A stretch of 5,955 nt of DNA, taken from assembly GCA_003132605.1 (NCBI GenBank), contig PKYJ01000081.1, forward strand, positions 1,279 through 7,233, in the 5' to 3' direction. The stretch comes from Peptococcaceae bacterium. GTDB taxonomy: Bacteria > Bacillota > DSM-12270 > Thermacetogeniales > Thermacetogeniaceae. Below the pieces are notes generated by a model that was not told the origin of the DNA, made no database searches, and worked only from the letters and a program-made list of their open reading frames with translations. The translations under genes were made by a program, and so were the position numbers. Below are positions 1-5,955 of the stretch, piece after piece. The number at the start of each line of letters is the position of its first letter. Position 1 is the stretch's first letter.

Positions 1-1463
1 TTCTGAGCGACAAGCCGGGCATGGGCGGTCTGCAAGCCCTGCCCCATGTCCGTCAGGCTGGAGCGCACGATAATACTGCCGTCCTCCTGAAGCGACACGA
101 TCGCTCCGGTGGCATCCGGCGATTCGGCCCCCAGGCCGCAGCCGCGAAAACTGGTGGCAAACCCGATCCCGCGTCTGACCGGATCTTCAGGATCTTGTGC
201 GGCATAGGCCACTTTTTTGCGATGATAATCGGATAACTCCAAGGCTCGTAAAGTGACTTGTTCGGCATTTACCGGCTCGGTGAGCACCTGCCCGGTGATC
301 GTCCGATCCCCCTCGTGCAGGAAGTTGACCCTGCGCAGCTCCAGCGGCGACATCCCCAGTTCGTCGGCCAGCTCGTCCATCAAGGATTCCTGGGCGAAGA
401 TGATCTGCGGGGAGGAATACCCGCGCATGGCGCCGCTAAACACCCGGTTGGTGTGCACGGCGTAGACGTCCACCTTGACGTGGGGGACTCGGTAGACCCC
501 GGCGGCGTGCACGCAGGCCCGCCAGTTCATGAACTGCGCCTGAAAGTTGTAGGCTCCGCCCTCATCGACCAGTTCGGCCTGCAAGGCCATGATCCGGCCG
601 TCACGCCTCGCTCCCACCTTGTACCGGAAGCGGAAGGGATGGCGCTTGGTGCTCTCGATGATCGACTCCTCCCGGCTGTACACCATCCTGACCGGCCGGC
701 CTGTTTTCAGGCAGAGGATGGCCGCCCGGCCGGCCAGCAGCCCCATGGACTCCTCCTTGCCTCCGAAGGAACCGCCGACTGCCTGCTGCACAACCCGCAC
801 CCTACCCAGGGGATAGCCTGTCGCTGCAGCCACCGCCCGCCGGGTGTTGAAAGGGTTCTGGGTAGAACCGTAGACGATCAGGGAGCCGTCCCAGTCCGTC
901 GTCGCCAGAACTGCTTCCGGCTCGATATAGGCGTGCTCGACGTGCGAGGTCCGGTATTCCCGCTCCAGCACAATCTCGCTGAGAGCGAACCCCTCGTCAA
1001 CATTTCCCTTGCGCACCGGCCAGTAGCTGTTTTCGACCCGATTATCCGTACGCCCGGGGTGCAGAACGACGGCATCTTCGCGGAGCGCCTCTTCGATCGA
1101 CAACACGGCCGGCAACGGCTCATACTTTACTGTGATGGCGGCCAGGGCCGCCTTGGCCGCCGGTTCCGATTCGGCAGCTACCAGGGCGACCGCGTCACCC
1201 TGGTAGAGAACGCGCTCTTTAGTCAAAAAAGGATATGTCGACCAGGTGGCAAAGGCCGGGAGGTCATCAGCCAGCATCACGGCAAGCGCTCCGGGTACTT
1301 CGAGGGCGGCGGAAATGTCGACAGACAGGATGCGGGCGTGGGCTTGCCGGCACCTGAGCACTTCGCCGGCTATCTGCCCAGGCAAGTGCAGATCACCGGC
1401 AAACTTGGCCTGGCCGGTAACTTTCTCCAGCGCATCGATACGACGGGTATCTGACGAAGTCAC
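1..1463 (-). CDS. Xanthine dehydrogenase-family molybdopterin-binding subunit (5' part, runs off left edge)
   Basis: Large molybdenum-cofactor subunit of a Mo-hydroxylase, cytoplasmic, hydroxylating a heterocycle or aldehyde with water and passing electrons to Fe-S/FAD subunits that are not in this window. The frame is open from a GTG at 1463 to the edge: 487 codons of the roughly 750-790 usual for a stand-alone subunit. Seen: N-terminal RIDALEKVTGQAKFAGD (residues 8-24), Mo-site GGSFGGKE (230-237), AMRGYSSPQ (from 345) and DMGQG near the edge. Glu237 and Arg315 align with bovine xanthine oxidase Glu802 and Arg880 at the same 78-residue spacing, which favours a purine-like substrate. Tyr349 stands where the bovine enzyme has Phe914. 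The catalytic Glu (bovine Glu1261) lies beyond the edge. I chose GTG 1463 because AGGAAGG lies 7 nt upstream and no later start keeps the conserved N-terminus. It begins 4 nt after the upstream hydrolase stop, so coupling is likely. The family is certain; the substrate is inferred. Confidence 0.93.
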   Translation of the reverse strand, partial: MTSSDTRRIDALEKVTGQAKFAGDLHLPGQIAGEVLRCRQAHARILSVDISAALEVPGALAVMLADDLPAFATWSTYPFLTKERVLYQGDAVALVAAESEPAAKAALAAITVKYEPLPAVLSIEEALREDAVVLHPGRTDNRVENSYWPVRKGNVDEGFALSEIVLEREYRTSHVEHAYIEPEAVLATTDWDGSLIVYGSTQNPFNTRRAVAAATGYPLGRVRVVQQAVGGSFGGKEESMGLLAGRAAILCLKTGRPVRMVYSREESIIESTKRHPFRFRYKVGARRDGRIMALQAELVDEGGAYNFQAQFMNWRACVHAAGVYRVPHVKVDVYAVHTNRVFSGAMRGYSSPQIIFAQESLMDELADELGMSPLELRRVNFLHEGDRTITGQVLTEPVNAEQVTLRALELSDYHRKKVAYAAQDPEDPVRRGIGFATSFRGCGLGAESPDATGAIVSLQEDGSIIVRSSLTDMGQGLQTAHARLVAQ

Positions 1464-1467
1464 CTTA

Positions 1468-2637
1468 TCACCTTCCTGTCATGGTGCGAAATAATTCTTT
1501 GTAACCTCGCACCGACTCGATCAATTGCTCGATGGCCAGGGACTCGTCCGTCGTATGAGCAGCCCCCTCGTCTCCCGGGCCAAACCCCAGCGTGAAGATG
1601 TTTCTTTTCCCGGCGCTGCCGCTCCCGTTGGTGCAGAAACCATAGGTCTTGACGCCGGCAGCGATCCCGGCCCGGCGCAGGCCCGCCAGGGCAACCTGCA
1701 CCCGCTCCTGGCCGGGTTCGAAGTACCAGGGAGGGGCGTAGCTCACGCCCTTGACGGCAATTCCGGTATGCGTTCTGAAATCATAGTCAGCCAGCCTGGC
1801 TGTAACCTCATCACCGGGTGACAGGCAATCGGCCAGGGGTTGCAGTACTGACCGGGGGGACTCCCCCAGCAGCACCCGCCGGTCAAAGGTGACCACGCAA
1901 CGTGACGGCACCACGGAGCAGCCCGGATAGGGATCGGAGATGATATCCGTGGCCACCAGGCTTCCCTCCCCCAGCGACTCCGAGAACGGAGCCTGAAAAT
2001 TGTTCTGGATCGCCATCAATGCCCGTACGGCCACATCGATAGCGTTGATCCCAAGGGAGGCGTGAGCCGAGTGGACGGACTTCCCCGCCGCATCCATGAC
2101 GATCTCGGCCCGGCCGCGCTGCCCGACCGCCAGGTGCAGGGCGGTGGCCTCCCCGATAATCACAGCCGATGGCTGGGCGAGGTCAAGCACTCTCTCTATC
2201 AGAACCCCTTCCGCCACTTCCTCGCATACTGTGCCGGAAAGCCACAGCGGAATATGCGGGGACCAACCTTCATCCCGCAATTCCGCCACAGCCACGATGG
2301 CGGCGGCAATGGCGCCTTTCATGTCCGCTATGCCACGCCCGTAGATTTTTTCTTCACTGGTCTCTCCGCCAAACGGATCATGCCGCCATTCTTCCGGGTT
2401 ATGGACGCCAACAGTATCCAGATGCCCATCAAATAGCAATCCTCCGGCGATCGGCTCGCCGACCCGGCCGACCACGTTGCCGTAAGGGTCGATCATGGCT
2501 TCATCAAACCCGTAATGAGGCAACACCGACTGCAAAAACCGGGCGATCTCTCCTTCTTCGCCGGTCACACTGGGGCGGGCAACCAGTTCCTGCGCCAGGT
2601 TGACGACCCGCTCCCGCTCATCCTGCATGCTCGTCAT
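1468..2637 (-). CDS. M20-family metallohydrolase, YgeY-type (putative selenium-metabolism-linked hydrolase)
   Basis: Predicted cytoplasmic two-metal amidohydrolase of the ArgE/DapE/YgeY group, 389 residues, normal length. From the ATG at 2637 all metal and catalytic positions are visible: His72 and Asp74 in GHLDTVG, bridging Asp105 in GIADMKG, general base Glu139 and ligand Glu140 in VCEEVAEG, Glu163 in IGEAT, and His361 in AAHTTDES. The lid/dimerisation domain spans roughly residues 175-285, with SVHSAH at its start. The C-terminal pattern FCTNGSGSAGK...GFGPGDEGAAH matches, from memory, YgeY proteins encoded beside xanthine dehydrogenase-type enzymes, more closely than ArgE or DapE. Family members are thought to cleave an amide or N-acyl bond, but the substrate is unknown. 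The gene overlaps the FMN/Fe-S gene by 20 bp and ends 4 nt before the Mo-hydroxylase. The start is uncertain: ATGs at 2655, 2637 and 2628 are in frame, and the AGGAGG at 2641-2646 sits 3 nt before 2637 and 12 nt before 2628. Confidence 0.87.
   Translation of the reverse strand: MTSMQDERERVVNLAQELVARPSVTGEEGEIARFLQSVLPHYGFDEAMIDPYGNVVGRVGEPIAGGLLFDGHLDTVGVHNPEEWRHDPFGGETSEEKIYGRGIADMKGAIAAAIVAVAELRDEGWSPHIPLWLSGTVCEEVAEGVLIERVLDLAQPSAVIIGEATALHLAVGQRGRAEIVMDAAGKSVHSAHASLGINAIDVAVRALMAIQNNFQAPFSESLGEGSLVATDIISDPYPGCSVVPSRCVVTFDRRVLLGESPRSVLQPLADCLSPGDEVTARLADYDFRTHTGIAVKGVSYAPPWYFEPGQERVQVALAGLRRAGIAAGVKTYGFCTNGSGSAGKRNIFTLGFGPGDEGAAHTTDESLAIEQLIESVRGYKELFRTMTGR
1471..1477 (-). promoter_or_regulatory. 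Ribosome binding site for the Mo-hydroxylase GTG start
   Basis: AGGAAGG on the minus strand, 7 nt before the GTG at 1463. It lies inside the last codons of the upstream hydrolase gene, so ribosomes finishing that gene are placed directly at this site. It decides the unusual GTG start. Confidence 0.7.
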
Positions 2638-3793
2638 CCCCCTCCTGCATATCATGCGGAAGGCCCTGCACGTCTACAATAGTGGCCGTGAGCGCCCCGG
2701 TCGGACAGACCGATACGCACAGGCCGCAACTGCGGCAGAGGTCCTGATCGACTTTCATCACCGGGAAGTCCAAGCTTCGAGCATCATACGAACAGGCAGC
2801 GACACAGCGCCCGCAGTTGCTGCATCTGGGAGCAGAGTCCGGCTGGTAATGGAACTCCAGCCTGGCCATCCTCTCTTGCTTGGGAAAATTGGGCAGGGCC
2901 ACCCCCACAGCGCTGGAAATACTGTGGTAGCCCAACTGGTCGAGCAGGATCGCCGTATCTTTACACAGCTTCGAGAAGTATTCGACGCCTTTCAAGATGG
3001 CGATGGAGTGCAGGCCGATCACCCCGGCGCCCACCATCAGGTACTCGACCGCATCTTCAGCACAGGTGACTCCGCCGATCCCGATCAGGTTCCGGCACCC
3101 GTTCCGGGCGATCTCGGAGTTGATGCGGAGGGAGATCGGACGTATCGCCCCACCGGACAGCCAGCCGTATCCGTCTTTGCTGAACATGGTCGGACGGGCA
3201 TTCCTGATGTCGATCTTCAGCGTGGGACCGAGGGAATCGATGGCAGAAATGGCATCCGCCCCAATTTCGAGGCATTTCCTGGCCGTGCCGACCGGGTCCG
3301 GCCAGTTCCCGCTCAGTTTGCAAATCACCGGGATGGAGACTCGCTCCTTGGCCGCCCTGAGCATCGGGATCAGGGTGTCCTCCGTATAGGAGACCAACTC
3401 GATGAAGTCGGCGCCGGCCTTTTCACAATCTTTTACCAATGCTTCCGCTTCGGGCAGGGTGTGGCCGACGCTAGCGATCACCACCGCCCCCGCCGCTTTG
3501 GCCAGCGGAATCTCCCGTTCAAACCACACCTCAGCCTTGGAATCGGCCCATTTTTCACAGTTGATCAGGGAATCGCCGTTGATCTTGGCAATATGGTTCA
3601 CGGGATTGATGGCTGCGCTGAGCCTGATCGTCTTGGTTACCACAGCGCCCGCGCCGGCCTGATGCGCCCTGATCAGACCTTCAGCCGCGTAGGAAAGCGG
3701 CCCGGAAGAGAGCACAAAGGGACTCTGTAATTTAACCCCGCAAAATTCGGTGGATATGTCGGCGCCCTTAAGCTTGGTTACGTCAAACACCAT
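2618..3793 (-). CDS. Dihydropyrimidine/dihydroorotate dehydrogenase-like FMN protein with C-terminal 2x[4Fe-4S] ferredoxin domain (PreA-like)
   Basis: A 391-residue fusion of a DHOD-type TIM barrel (about residues 15-285) and a ferredoxin domain (about 322-370), like PreA, the catalytic subunit of bacterial NAD-dependent dihydropyrimidine dehydrogenase; cytoplasmic. FMN-site features seen: VVTKT near residue 50, VICKLSGN around 157-164, GGAIRP near 215, and IGIGGVTCAEDA with VGAGVIGLHS for the phosphate. Cluster ligands are Cys324/327/330/334 (the usual Pro after the last Cys is Ser) and Cys353/356/359/363, followed by PTGA. Odd: where dihydropyrimidine dehydrogenases have NLSCP plus a long glycine-rich loop with the catalytic Cys, this protein reads ELVSYTED and is about a dozen residues shorter. 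It may therefore not reduce pyrimidines, and database names to that effect should be treated with caution. No PreT-like NADH partner is in the window. ATG 3793 is preferred over the GTG at 3799, because the GTG overlaps the GGAGG ribosome site. Its stop overlaps the next gene by 20 bp. Confidence 0.87.
   Translation of the reverse strand: MVFDVTKLKGADISTEFCGVKLQSPFVLSSGPLSYAAEGLIRAHQAGAGAVVTKTIRLSAAINPVNHIAKINGDSLINCEKWADSKAEVWFEREIPLAKAAGAVVIASVGHTLPEAEALVKDCEKAGADFIELVSYTEDTLIPMLRAAKERVSIPVICKLSGNWPDPVGTARKCLEIGADAISAIDSLGPTLKIDIRNARPTMFSKDGYGWLSGGAIRPISLRINSEIARNGCRNLIGIGGVTCAEDAVEYLMVGAGVIGLHSIAILKGVEYFSKLCKDTAILLDQLGYHSISSAVGVALPNFPKQERMARLEFHYQPDSAPRCSNCGRCVAACSYDARSLDFPVMKVDQDLCRSCGLCVSVCPTGALTATIVDVQGLPHDMQEGDDEHAG
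2641..2646 (-). promoter_or_regulatory. Ribosome binding site for the YgeY-like hydrolase
   Basis: AGGAGG on the minus strand, within the 3' end of the FMN/Fe-S gene. It excludes the ATG at 2655, which lies upstream of it, but leaves 2637 (spacing 3 nt) and 2628 (spacing 12 nt) both possible; neither spacing is ideal. Confidence 0.65.
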
Positions 3794-3798
3794 TCGCA

Positions 3799-3803
3799 CC
3801 TCC
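3799..3803 (-). promoter_or_regulatory. Ribosome binding site fixing the start of the FMN/Fe-S gene
   Basis: GGAGG on the minus strand, 5 nt before the ATG at 3793. The alternative in-frame GTG at 3797-3799 begins within this site, so it cannot use it. Confidence 0.75.
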
Positions 3804-3862
3804 GGCTTTTCAGACTTCGATCATCAACGTTGCATAATCACACCCTTGCTTGCTTGATTTCC

Positions 3863-3900
3863 CTGTCTGACTTGATGCCAGCCGGGATGGCCTCAGACAG
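3863..3900. repeat. Intergenic inverted repeat (possible RNA hairpin)
   Basis: Arms CTGTCTGA (3863-3870) and TCAGACAG (3893-3900) are perfect 8-bp complements, with a second nested pair GCCA (3877-3880)/TGGC (3888-3891). It lies in the 140-bp gap between the aldehyde dehydrogenase stop and the FMN/Fe-S gene start. No U-run follows in the direction of transcription, so it is not a standard intrinsic terminator. It could be a processing or attenuation hairpin, an operator, or chance. The rest of 3794-3933 shows no clear promoter; GGCCTAGGCC at 3931-3940, over the aldehyde dehydrogenase stop codon, is a 10-bp palindrome without an evident role. Confidence 0.35.
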
Positions 3901-3933
3901 CTTCTGACTCGACCGGTCATTGCCGCCTGCGGC

Positions 3934-5397
3934 CTAGGCCGGCGGGTTGAAATCAATACAGATGTGTTTGATCTCGGTATACTTCAACAGGCCATCAATG
4001 CCACCCGCCCTGTCGATGCCGCTCTGCTTATAACCGCCCGTTTCCGTTTCCGGGAATAGCCGGTTATAGGTGTTTACCCACACCGAGCCCGCACGCAGAC
4101 GCCGGGCGGTCCGCATCGCCCGGTCCACGTTCCGGCTCCAGACGGCCGCAGCCAGACCGTAGACGGTGCTGTTGGCCAGCGCCACCGCCTCGTCCTCATC
4201 CTTGAAGGTTTGAACGACAAGAACCGGCCCGAAAATCTCTTCCTGAACGACCGGTGAGTCATTTGGAGGATCTTTGAAGATCGTCGGCGCCAGGAAGTAG
4301 CCTTTTCCGAGATCCCCGTCCTGCAAACGAACTCCGCCCGTAACCGTCTGGGCGCTCTGCCTCCCGATCTCCATATAGCGCATGATCAGATCCAGTTGCT
4401 TTTCGGAGACGACCGGCCCCATGTCCGTCTGTTCATCCAGGCCGTTACCCACCCTGAGGTTTTCCGCTCTTCGTTTCAATTCTTCCGTTACCTGCCCGGC
4501 AATGCCTTCCTGCACCAGCAGCCTGGAGCCGACCGTGCATAGTTGGCCGGCGTTAGTGAAGATCGCCTTGATGGCAAACGGGAGCGCCTTTTCGAGATCG
4601 GCATCATCGAACAAGACGTTCGGCGATTTCCCGCCCAGTTCGAGGGACAGCTTCTTCATAGTTTTGGCGGCCTCGGCCATGATCACTTTGCCGGTGTCCA
4701 GACCGCCGGTAAAACTGATCATATCCACCGCCCGGTCATGAACGAGCGACATGCCCGCCACAGAACCGGACCCCGTAACCGCTCCCAGAACACCGGGAGG
4801 GAATCCCTCAATGCCATCGATCAATTTGAGGCAGGCCATGGTAACGCCGGACGTCTGTGAAGCAGGCTTGACCACCGCCGTGTTTCCCGCTGCCAGGGCC
4901 GGGGCAAGGTCGCGCATGAGCAGGGTGATGGGATAATTCCAGGGCACGATGACCCCCACCACGCCAACCGGTTCCCGGGCCAGGATCGAATACGAATTCC
5001 GGTCAACCGCCGTCGAAGAACCGTAAAGGGTGCGCGAGGCCGCAGCATAATATTCCAGGTATCCGATCGCTCCCCCAATTTCAAACCGGGCCTCGCTCAG
5101 AGGTTTTCCCGTTTCCAGGGTCAGCATCCTGGCGAGTTCCGGCAGGTCACGTTTCATGCGAGCCGCCCAGGCAAGCATTGCTGCCGACCTTCGGCGCGGA
5201 TTGAAAGCCCAGTCCTCCCGCAGAAAAGCTTCTTCGGCAGCAGCAACAGCCATTTGGGCGTCATGCTCATCCGACTTCGGCACACTGGATACGACAACGC
5301 CGTCAGCCGGATTCACCTGCTCCATCCAGGCGCCCGTACCCGAATCACACCACCGGCCACCAATAAGGTTCTGAAAACGTCCGATTGCCAGTTCCAT
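3934..5397 (-). CDS. NAD(P)-dependent aldehyde dehydrogenase (ALDH superfamily)
   Basis: Soluble enzyme oxidising an aldehyde to its carboxylic acid with NAD(P)+; 487 residues, the full usual length. Seen: oxyanion Asn154 in VPWNYP, cofactor Lys177 in VVKPASQT, general base Glu253 in LELGGKSPN, nucleophile Cys287 in NAGQLC, Glu387 in EEIFGPV, and a C-terminal TGGYKQSG block. The overall pattern resembles betaine-aldehyde and related broad-range enzymes, so the substrate cannot be assigned. Ser180 replaces the Glu common in NAD-preferring members (KPAEQT). The KPASQT form is that of the NADP-linked succinate semialdehyde dehydrogenase GabD, suggesting NADP+ use. FTGGLDTGK (229-237) replaces the usual FTGS, and IDRAGG (461-466) replaces the usual GRE segment. 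ATG 5397 is preceded by AGGAGG at 5408-5413 with a 10-nt spacer. It sits 155 bp downstream of the alcohol dehydrogenase and 140 bp upstream of the FMN/Fe-S gene; the pair with the alcohol dehydrogenase suggests alcohol-to-acid conversion. Confidence 0.95.
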   Translation of the reverse strand: MELAIGRFQNLIGGRWCDSGTGAWMEQVNPADGVVVSSVPKSDEHDAQMAVAAAEEAFLREDWAFNPRRRSAAMLAWAARMKRDLPELARMLTLETGKPLSEARFEIGGAIGYLEYYAAASRTLYGSSTAVDRNSYSILAREPVGVVGVIVPWNYPITLLMRDLAPALAAGNTAVVKPASQTSGVTMACLKLIDGIEGFPPGVLGAVTGSGSVAGMSLVHDRAVDMISFTGGLDTGKVIMAEAAKTMKKLSLELGGKSPNVLFDDADLEKALPFAIKAIFTNAGQLCTVGSRLLVQEGIAGQVTEELKRRAENLRVGNGLDEQTDMGPVVSEKQLDLIMRYMEIGRQSAQTVTGGVRLQDGDLGKGYFLAPTIFKDPPNDSPVVQEEIFGPVLVVQTFKDEDEAVALANSTVYGLAAAVWSRNVDRAMRTARRLRAGSVWVNTYNRLFPETETGGYKQSGIDRAGGIDGLLKYTEIKHICIDFNPPA

Positions 5398-5552
5398 CGT
5401 TGTAATGCCTCCTATGCCATGATGAAAGGTGTTCAGTTTCCTTGAAAACCTTGCAATCCGTGCTCTATGGCGCCAATCGGGCCGGCTCTCCCTGGAGTAT
5501 CCAATTGTACGGCAGAGACGGCAGGCATATTCCGGTCACCAAGTGCCCGATC
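5398..5552. other. Intergenic gap between the two dehydrogenase genes, no firm signal
   Basis: Holds the aldehyde dehydrogenase ribosome site at 5408-5413. A minus-strand TACAAT (5504-5509) resembles a -10 box but has no matching -35 at 17 nt. A 7-bp inverted pair (5476-5482 with 5545-5551) has a 62-nt loop and is near chance level. No U-tract terminator is visible after the alcohol dehydrogenase stop. Confidence 0.5.
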
Positions 5553-5955
5553 TCAGAATGTGCAGGACAGCGGTTCTTCTCCATTCAGCACCGCCAGGAA
5601 CAATGCCCGGCATTCCACTACCGAAGGACGACGGGGGTTGTCTTTGATGAGAAACATCTTTGCAGTCTCTTCCGCCACCAGATCAGCGTCGGATTCCTTG
5701 ATGCCGAACTTGGCCAGATCAAGTGACAGCCCGGTCTCCCGCACCAGGCGGTACACTGCCGCCACCGCCTCTCGCCCCGCTTCCGGAGCCGCCAGTCCCC
5801 TGGTTTCACATCCCAGGGCAGACGCCAGCCTCGCCATTCTTTCGGGCTTGGCTGCCAGGTTAAAGGACATCCCGTAGGGAAGCAGGATGGCGCAGGCAAG
5901 TCCGTGCGGCAAATGGTAATAGCTGCAAAGAGGCCCGAAAGAATGGCGAGGCTGG
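5553..5955 (-). CDS. Iron-containing (type III) alcohol dehydrogenase, C-terminal part (runs off right edge)
   Basis: C-terminal ~133 residues of a Fe-dependent NAD(P) alcohol dehydrogenase of roughly 380-400 residues, interconverting an alcohol and an aldehyde or ketone in the cytoplasm. The segment YYHLPHGLACAILLP matches the family signature around the last metal-binding His; its His is the one in PHG. FNLAAKPERMARLASALG and the helical C-terminal domain ending KDNPRRPSVVECRALFLAVLNG are also typical. The frame is open past the TTG at 5912 to the edge, so that codon is internal Leu and not a start. Odd: upstream of PLCSYYH the reading becomes QPRHSFG, where the family has a conserved pair of His four residues apart. 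Those codons are exactly the 23 bases (5933-5955) that duplicate 5825-5847 in reverse, so this is probably artefactual sequence and not loss of a metal ligand. It lies upstream of the aldehyde dehydrogenase and may feed it. Confidence 0.88.
   Translation of the reverse strand, partial: QPRHSFGPLCSYYHLPHGLACAILLPYGMSFNLAAKPERMARLASALGCETRGLAAPEAGREAVAAVYRLVRETGLSLDLAKFGIKESDADLVAEETAKMFLIKDNPRRPSVVECRALFLAVLNGEEPLSCTF
5825..5955. repeat. Perfect 23-bp inverted repeat reaching the window end
   Basis: Arms are 5825-5847 and 5933-5955, fully complementary, separated by 85 bases; pairing fails at the next base inward (5848/5932). A match this long is not expected by chance in about 6 kb. One arm encodes ordinary alcohol dehydrogenase sequence (ERMARLA), whereas the other breaks the conserved metal-site region, so the terminal arm is most likely a fold-back or chimeric join at a contig end. 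Confidence 0.85.

Noticed and set aside
694..735. Two GGCCGGCC palindromes (694-701 and 728-735)
   Set aside because: Both lie in coding sequence for Gly/Arg/Pro/Ala-rich residues and are expected from GC-rich codon use; no spacing or context suggests a binding site.
258..1454. 398-residue plus-strand open frame opposite the Mo-hydroxylase
   Set aside because: The minus strand carries clear family motifs across the whole stretch; the plus-strand product has no recognisable domain and is a typical antisense shadow in GC-rich DNA.
2600..3730. 376-residue plus-strand open frame opposite the FMN/Fe-S gene
   Set aside because: The minus strand encodes a complete FMN-barrel plus ferredoxin protein here; the plus-strand translation is low-complexity shadow sequence with no supported start signal.
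3845..3857. Short CTTG tandem repeat
   Set aside because: Only about three copies, no link to the start or to a regulatory element; too short to support a feature.
5476..5551. 7-bp inverted repeat after the alcohol dehydrogenase stop as a terminator
   Set aside because: The loop is 62 nt and no U-tract follows; pairs of this size arise readily by chance.
5553..5912. Alcohol dehydrogenase fragment as a short complete gene starting at TTG 5912
   Set aside because: The frame continues upstream with family residues (PLCSYYH) and the TTG codon falls within the conserved HLPHG motif, so it is an internal Leu codon.

Overview
The window holds five protein-coding genes, all on the minus strand, so transcription runs from right to left. 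In that order they are: the C-terminal part of an iron-containing alcohol dehydrogenase (cut by the right edge), a complete aldehyde dehydrogenase, a complete dihydropyrimidine-dehydrogenase/dihydroorotate-dehydrogenase-like FMN protein with a C-terminal two-cluster ferredoxin domain, a complete M20 metallohydrolase of the YgeY type, and the N-terminal ~487 residues of a xanthine-dehydrogenase-family molybdopterin subunit (cut by the left edge). I found no tRNA, rRNA, CRISPR array or insertion sequence. The long plus-strand reading frames are antisense shadows of these GC-rich genes.

Layout: 1-1463 molybdenum hydroxylase large subunit; 1468-2637 YgeY-like hydrolase; 2618-3793 FMN/Fe-S protein; 3794-3933 intergenic, with a small hairpin; 3934-5397 aldehyde dehydrogenase; 5398-5552 intergenic, without a convincing signal; 5553-5955 alcohol dehydrogenase C-terminus. 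The last three genes in transcription order are tightly packed (a 20-bp overlap, then a 4-bp gap) and are very probably co-transcribed and translationally coupled. The two dehydrogenase genes upstream are separated by gaps of about 140-155 bp and may or may not share the transcript.

The organism looks like an anaerobic or facultative bacterium of moderately high GC. Strong AGGAGG-type ribosome binding sites, a ferredoxin-linked oxidoreductase and a Mo-hydroxylase/YgeY pairing fit a GC-rich Firmicute (Clostridia, Peptococcaceae-like), but this is inference. YgeY-type hydrolases, PreA-like proteins and Mo-hydroxylases are known to cluster in purine/selenium-dependent molybdenum hydroxylase loci. 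A plausible reading is catabolism of an N-heterocycle or related compound: hydroxylation by the Mo enzyme, a reductive step by the FMN/Fe-S protein, amide or N-acyl hydrolysis by the M20 enzyme, and handling of an alcohol/aldehyde product by the two dehydrogenases. The substrate cannot be read from the sequence.

Three points stand out. The FMN/Fe-S protein lacks the catalytic-loop segment that carries the active-site Cys in dihydropyrimidine dehydrogenases. The Mo-hydroxylase keeps the purine-binding Glu and Arg of xanthine dehydrogenases at their exact spacing. The last 23 bases of the window are a perfect inverted copy of bases 5825-5847, which looks like a fold-back artefact at a contig end and scrambles the last residues of the alcohol dehydrogenase.
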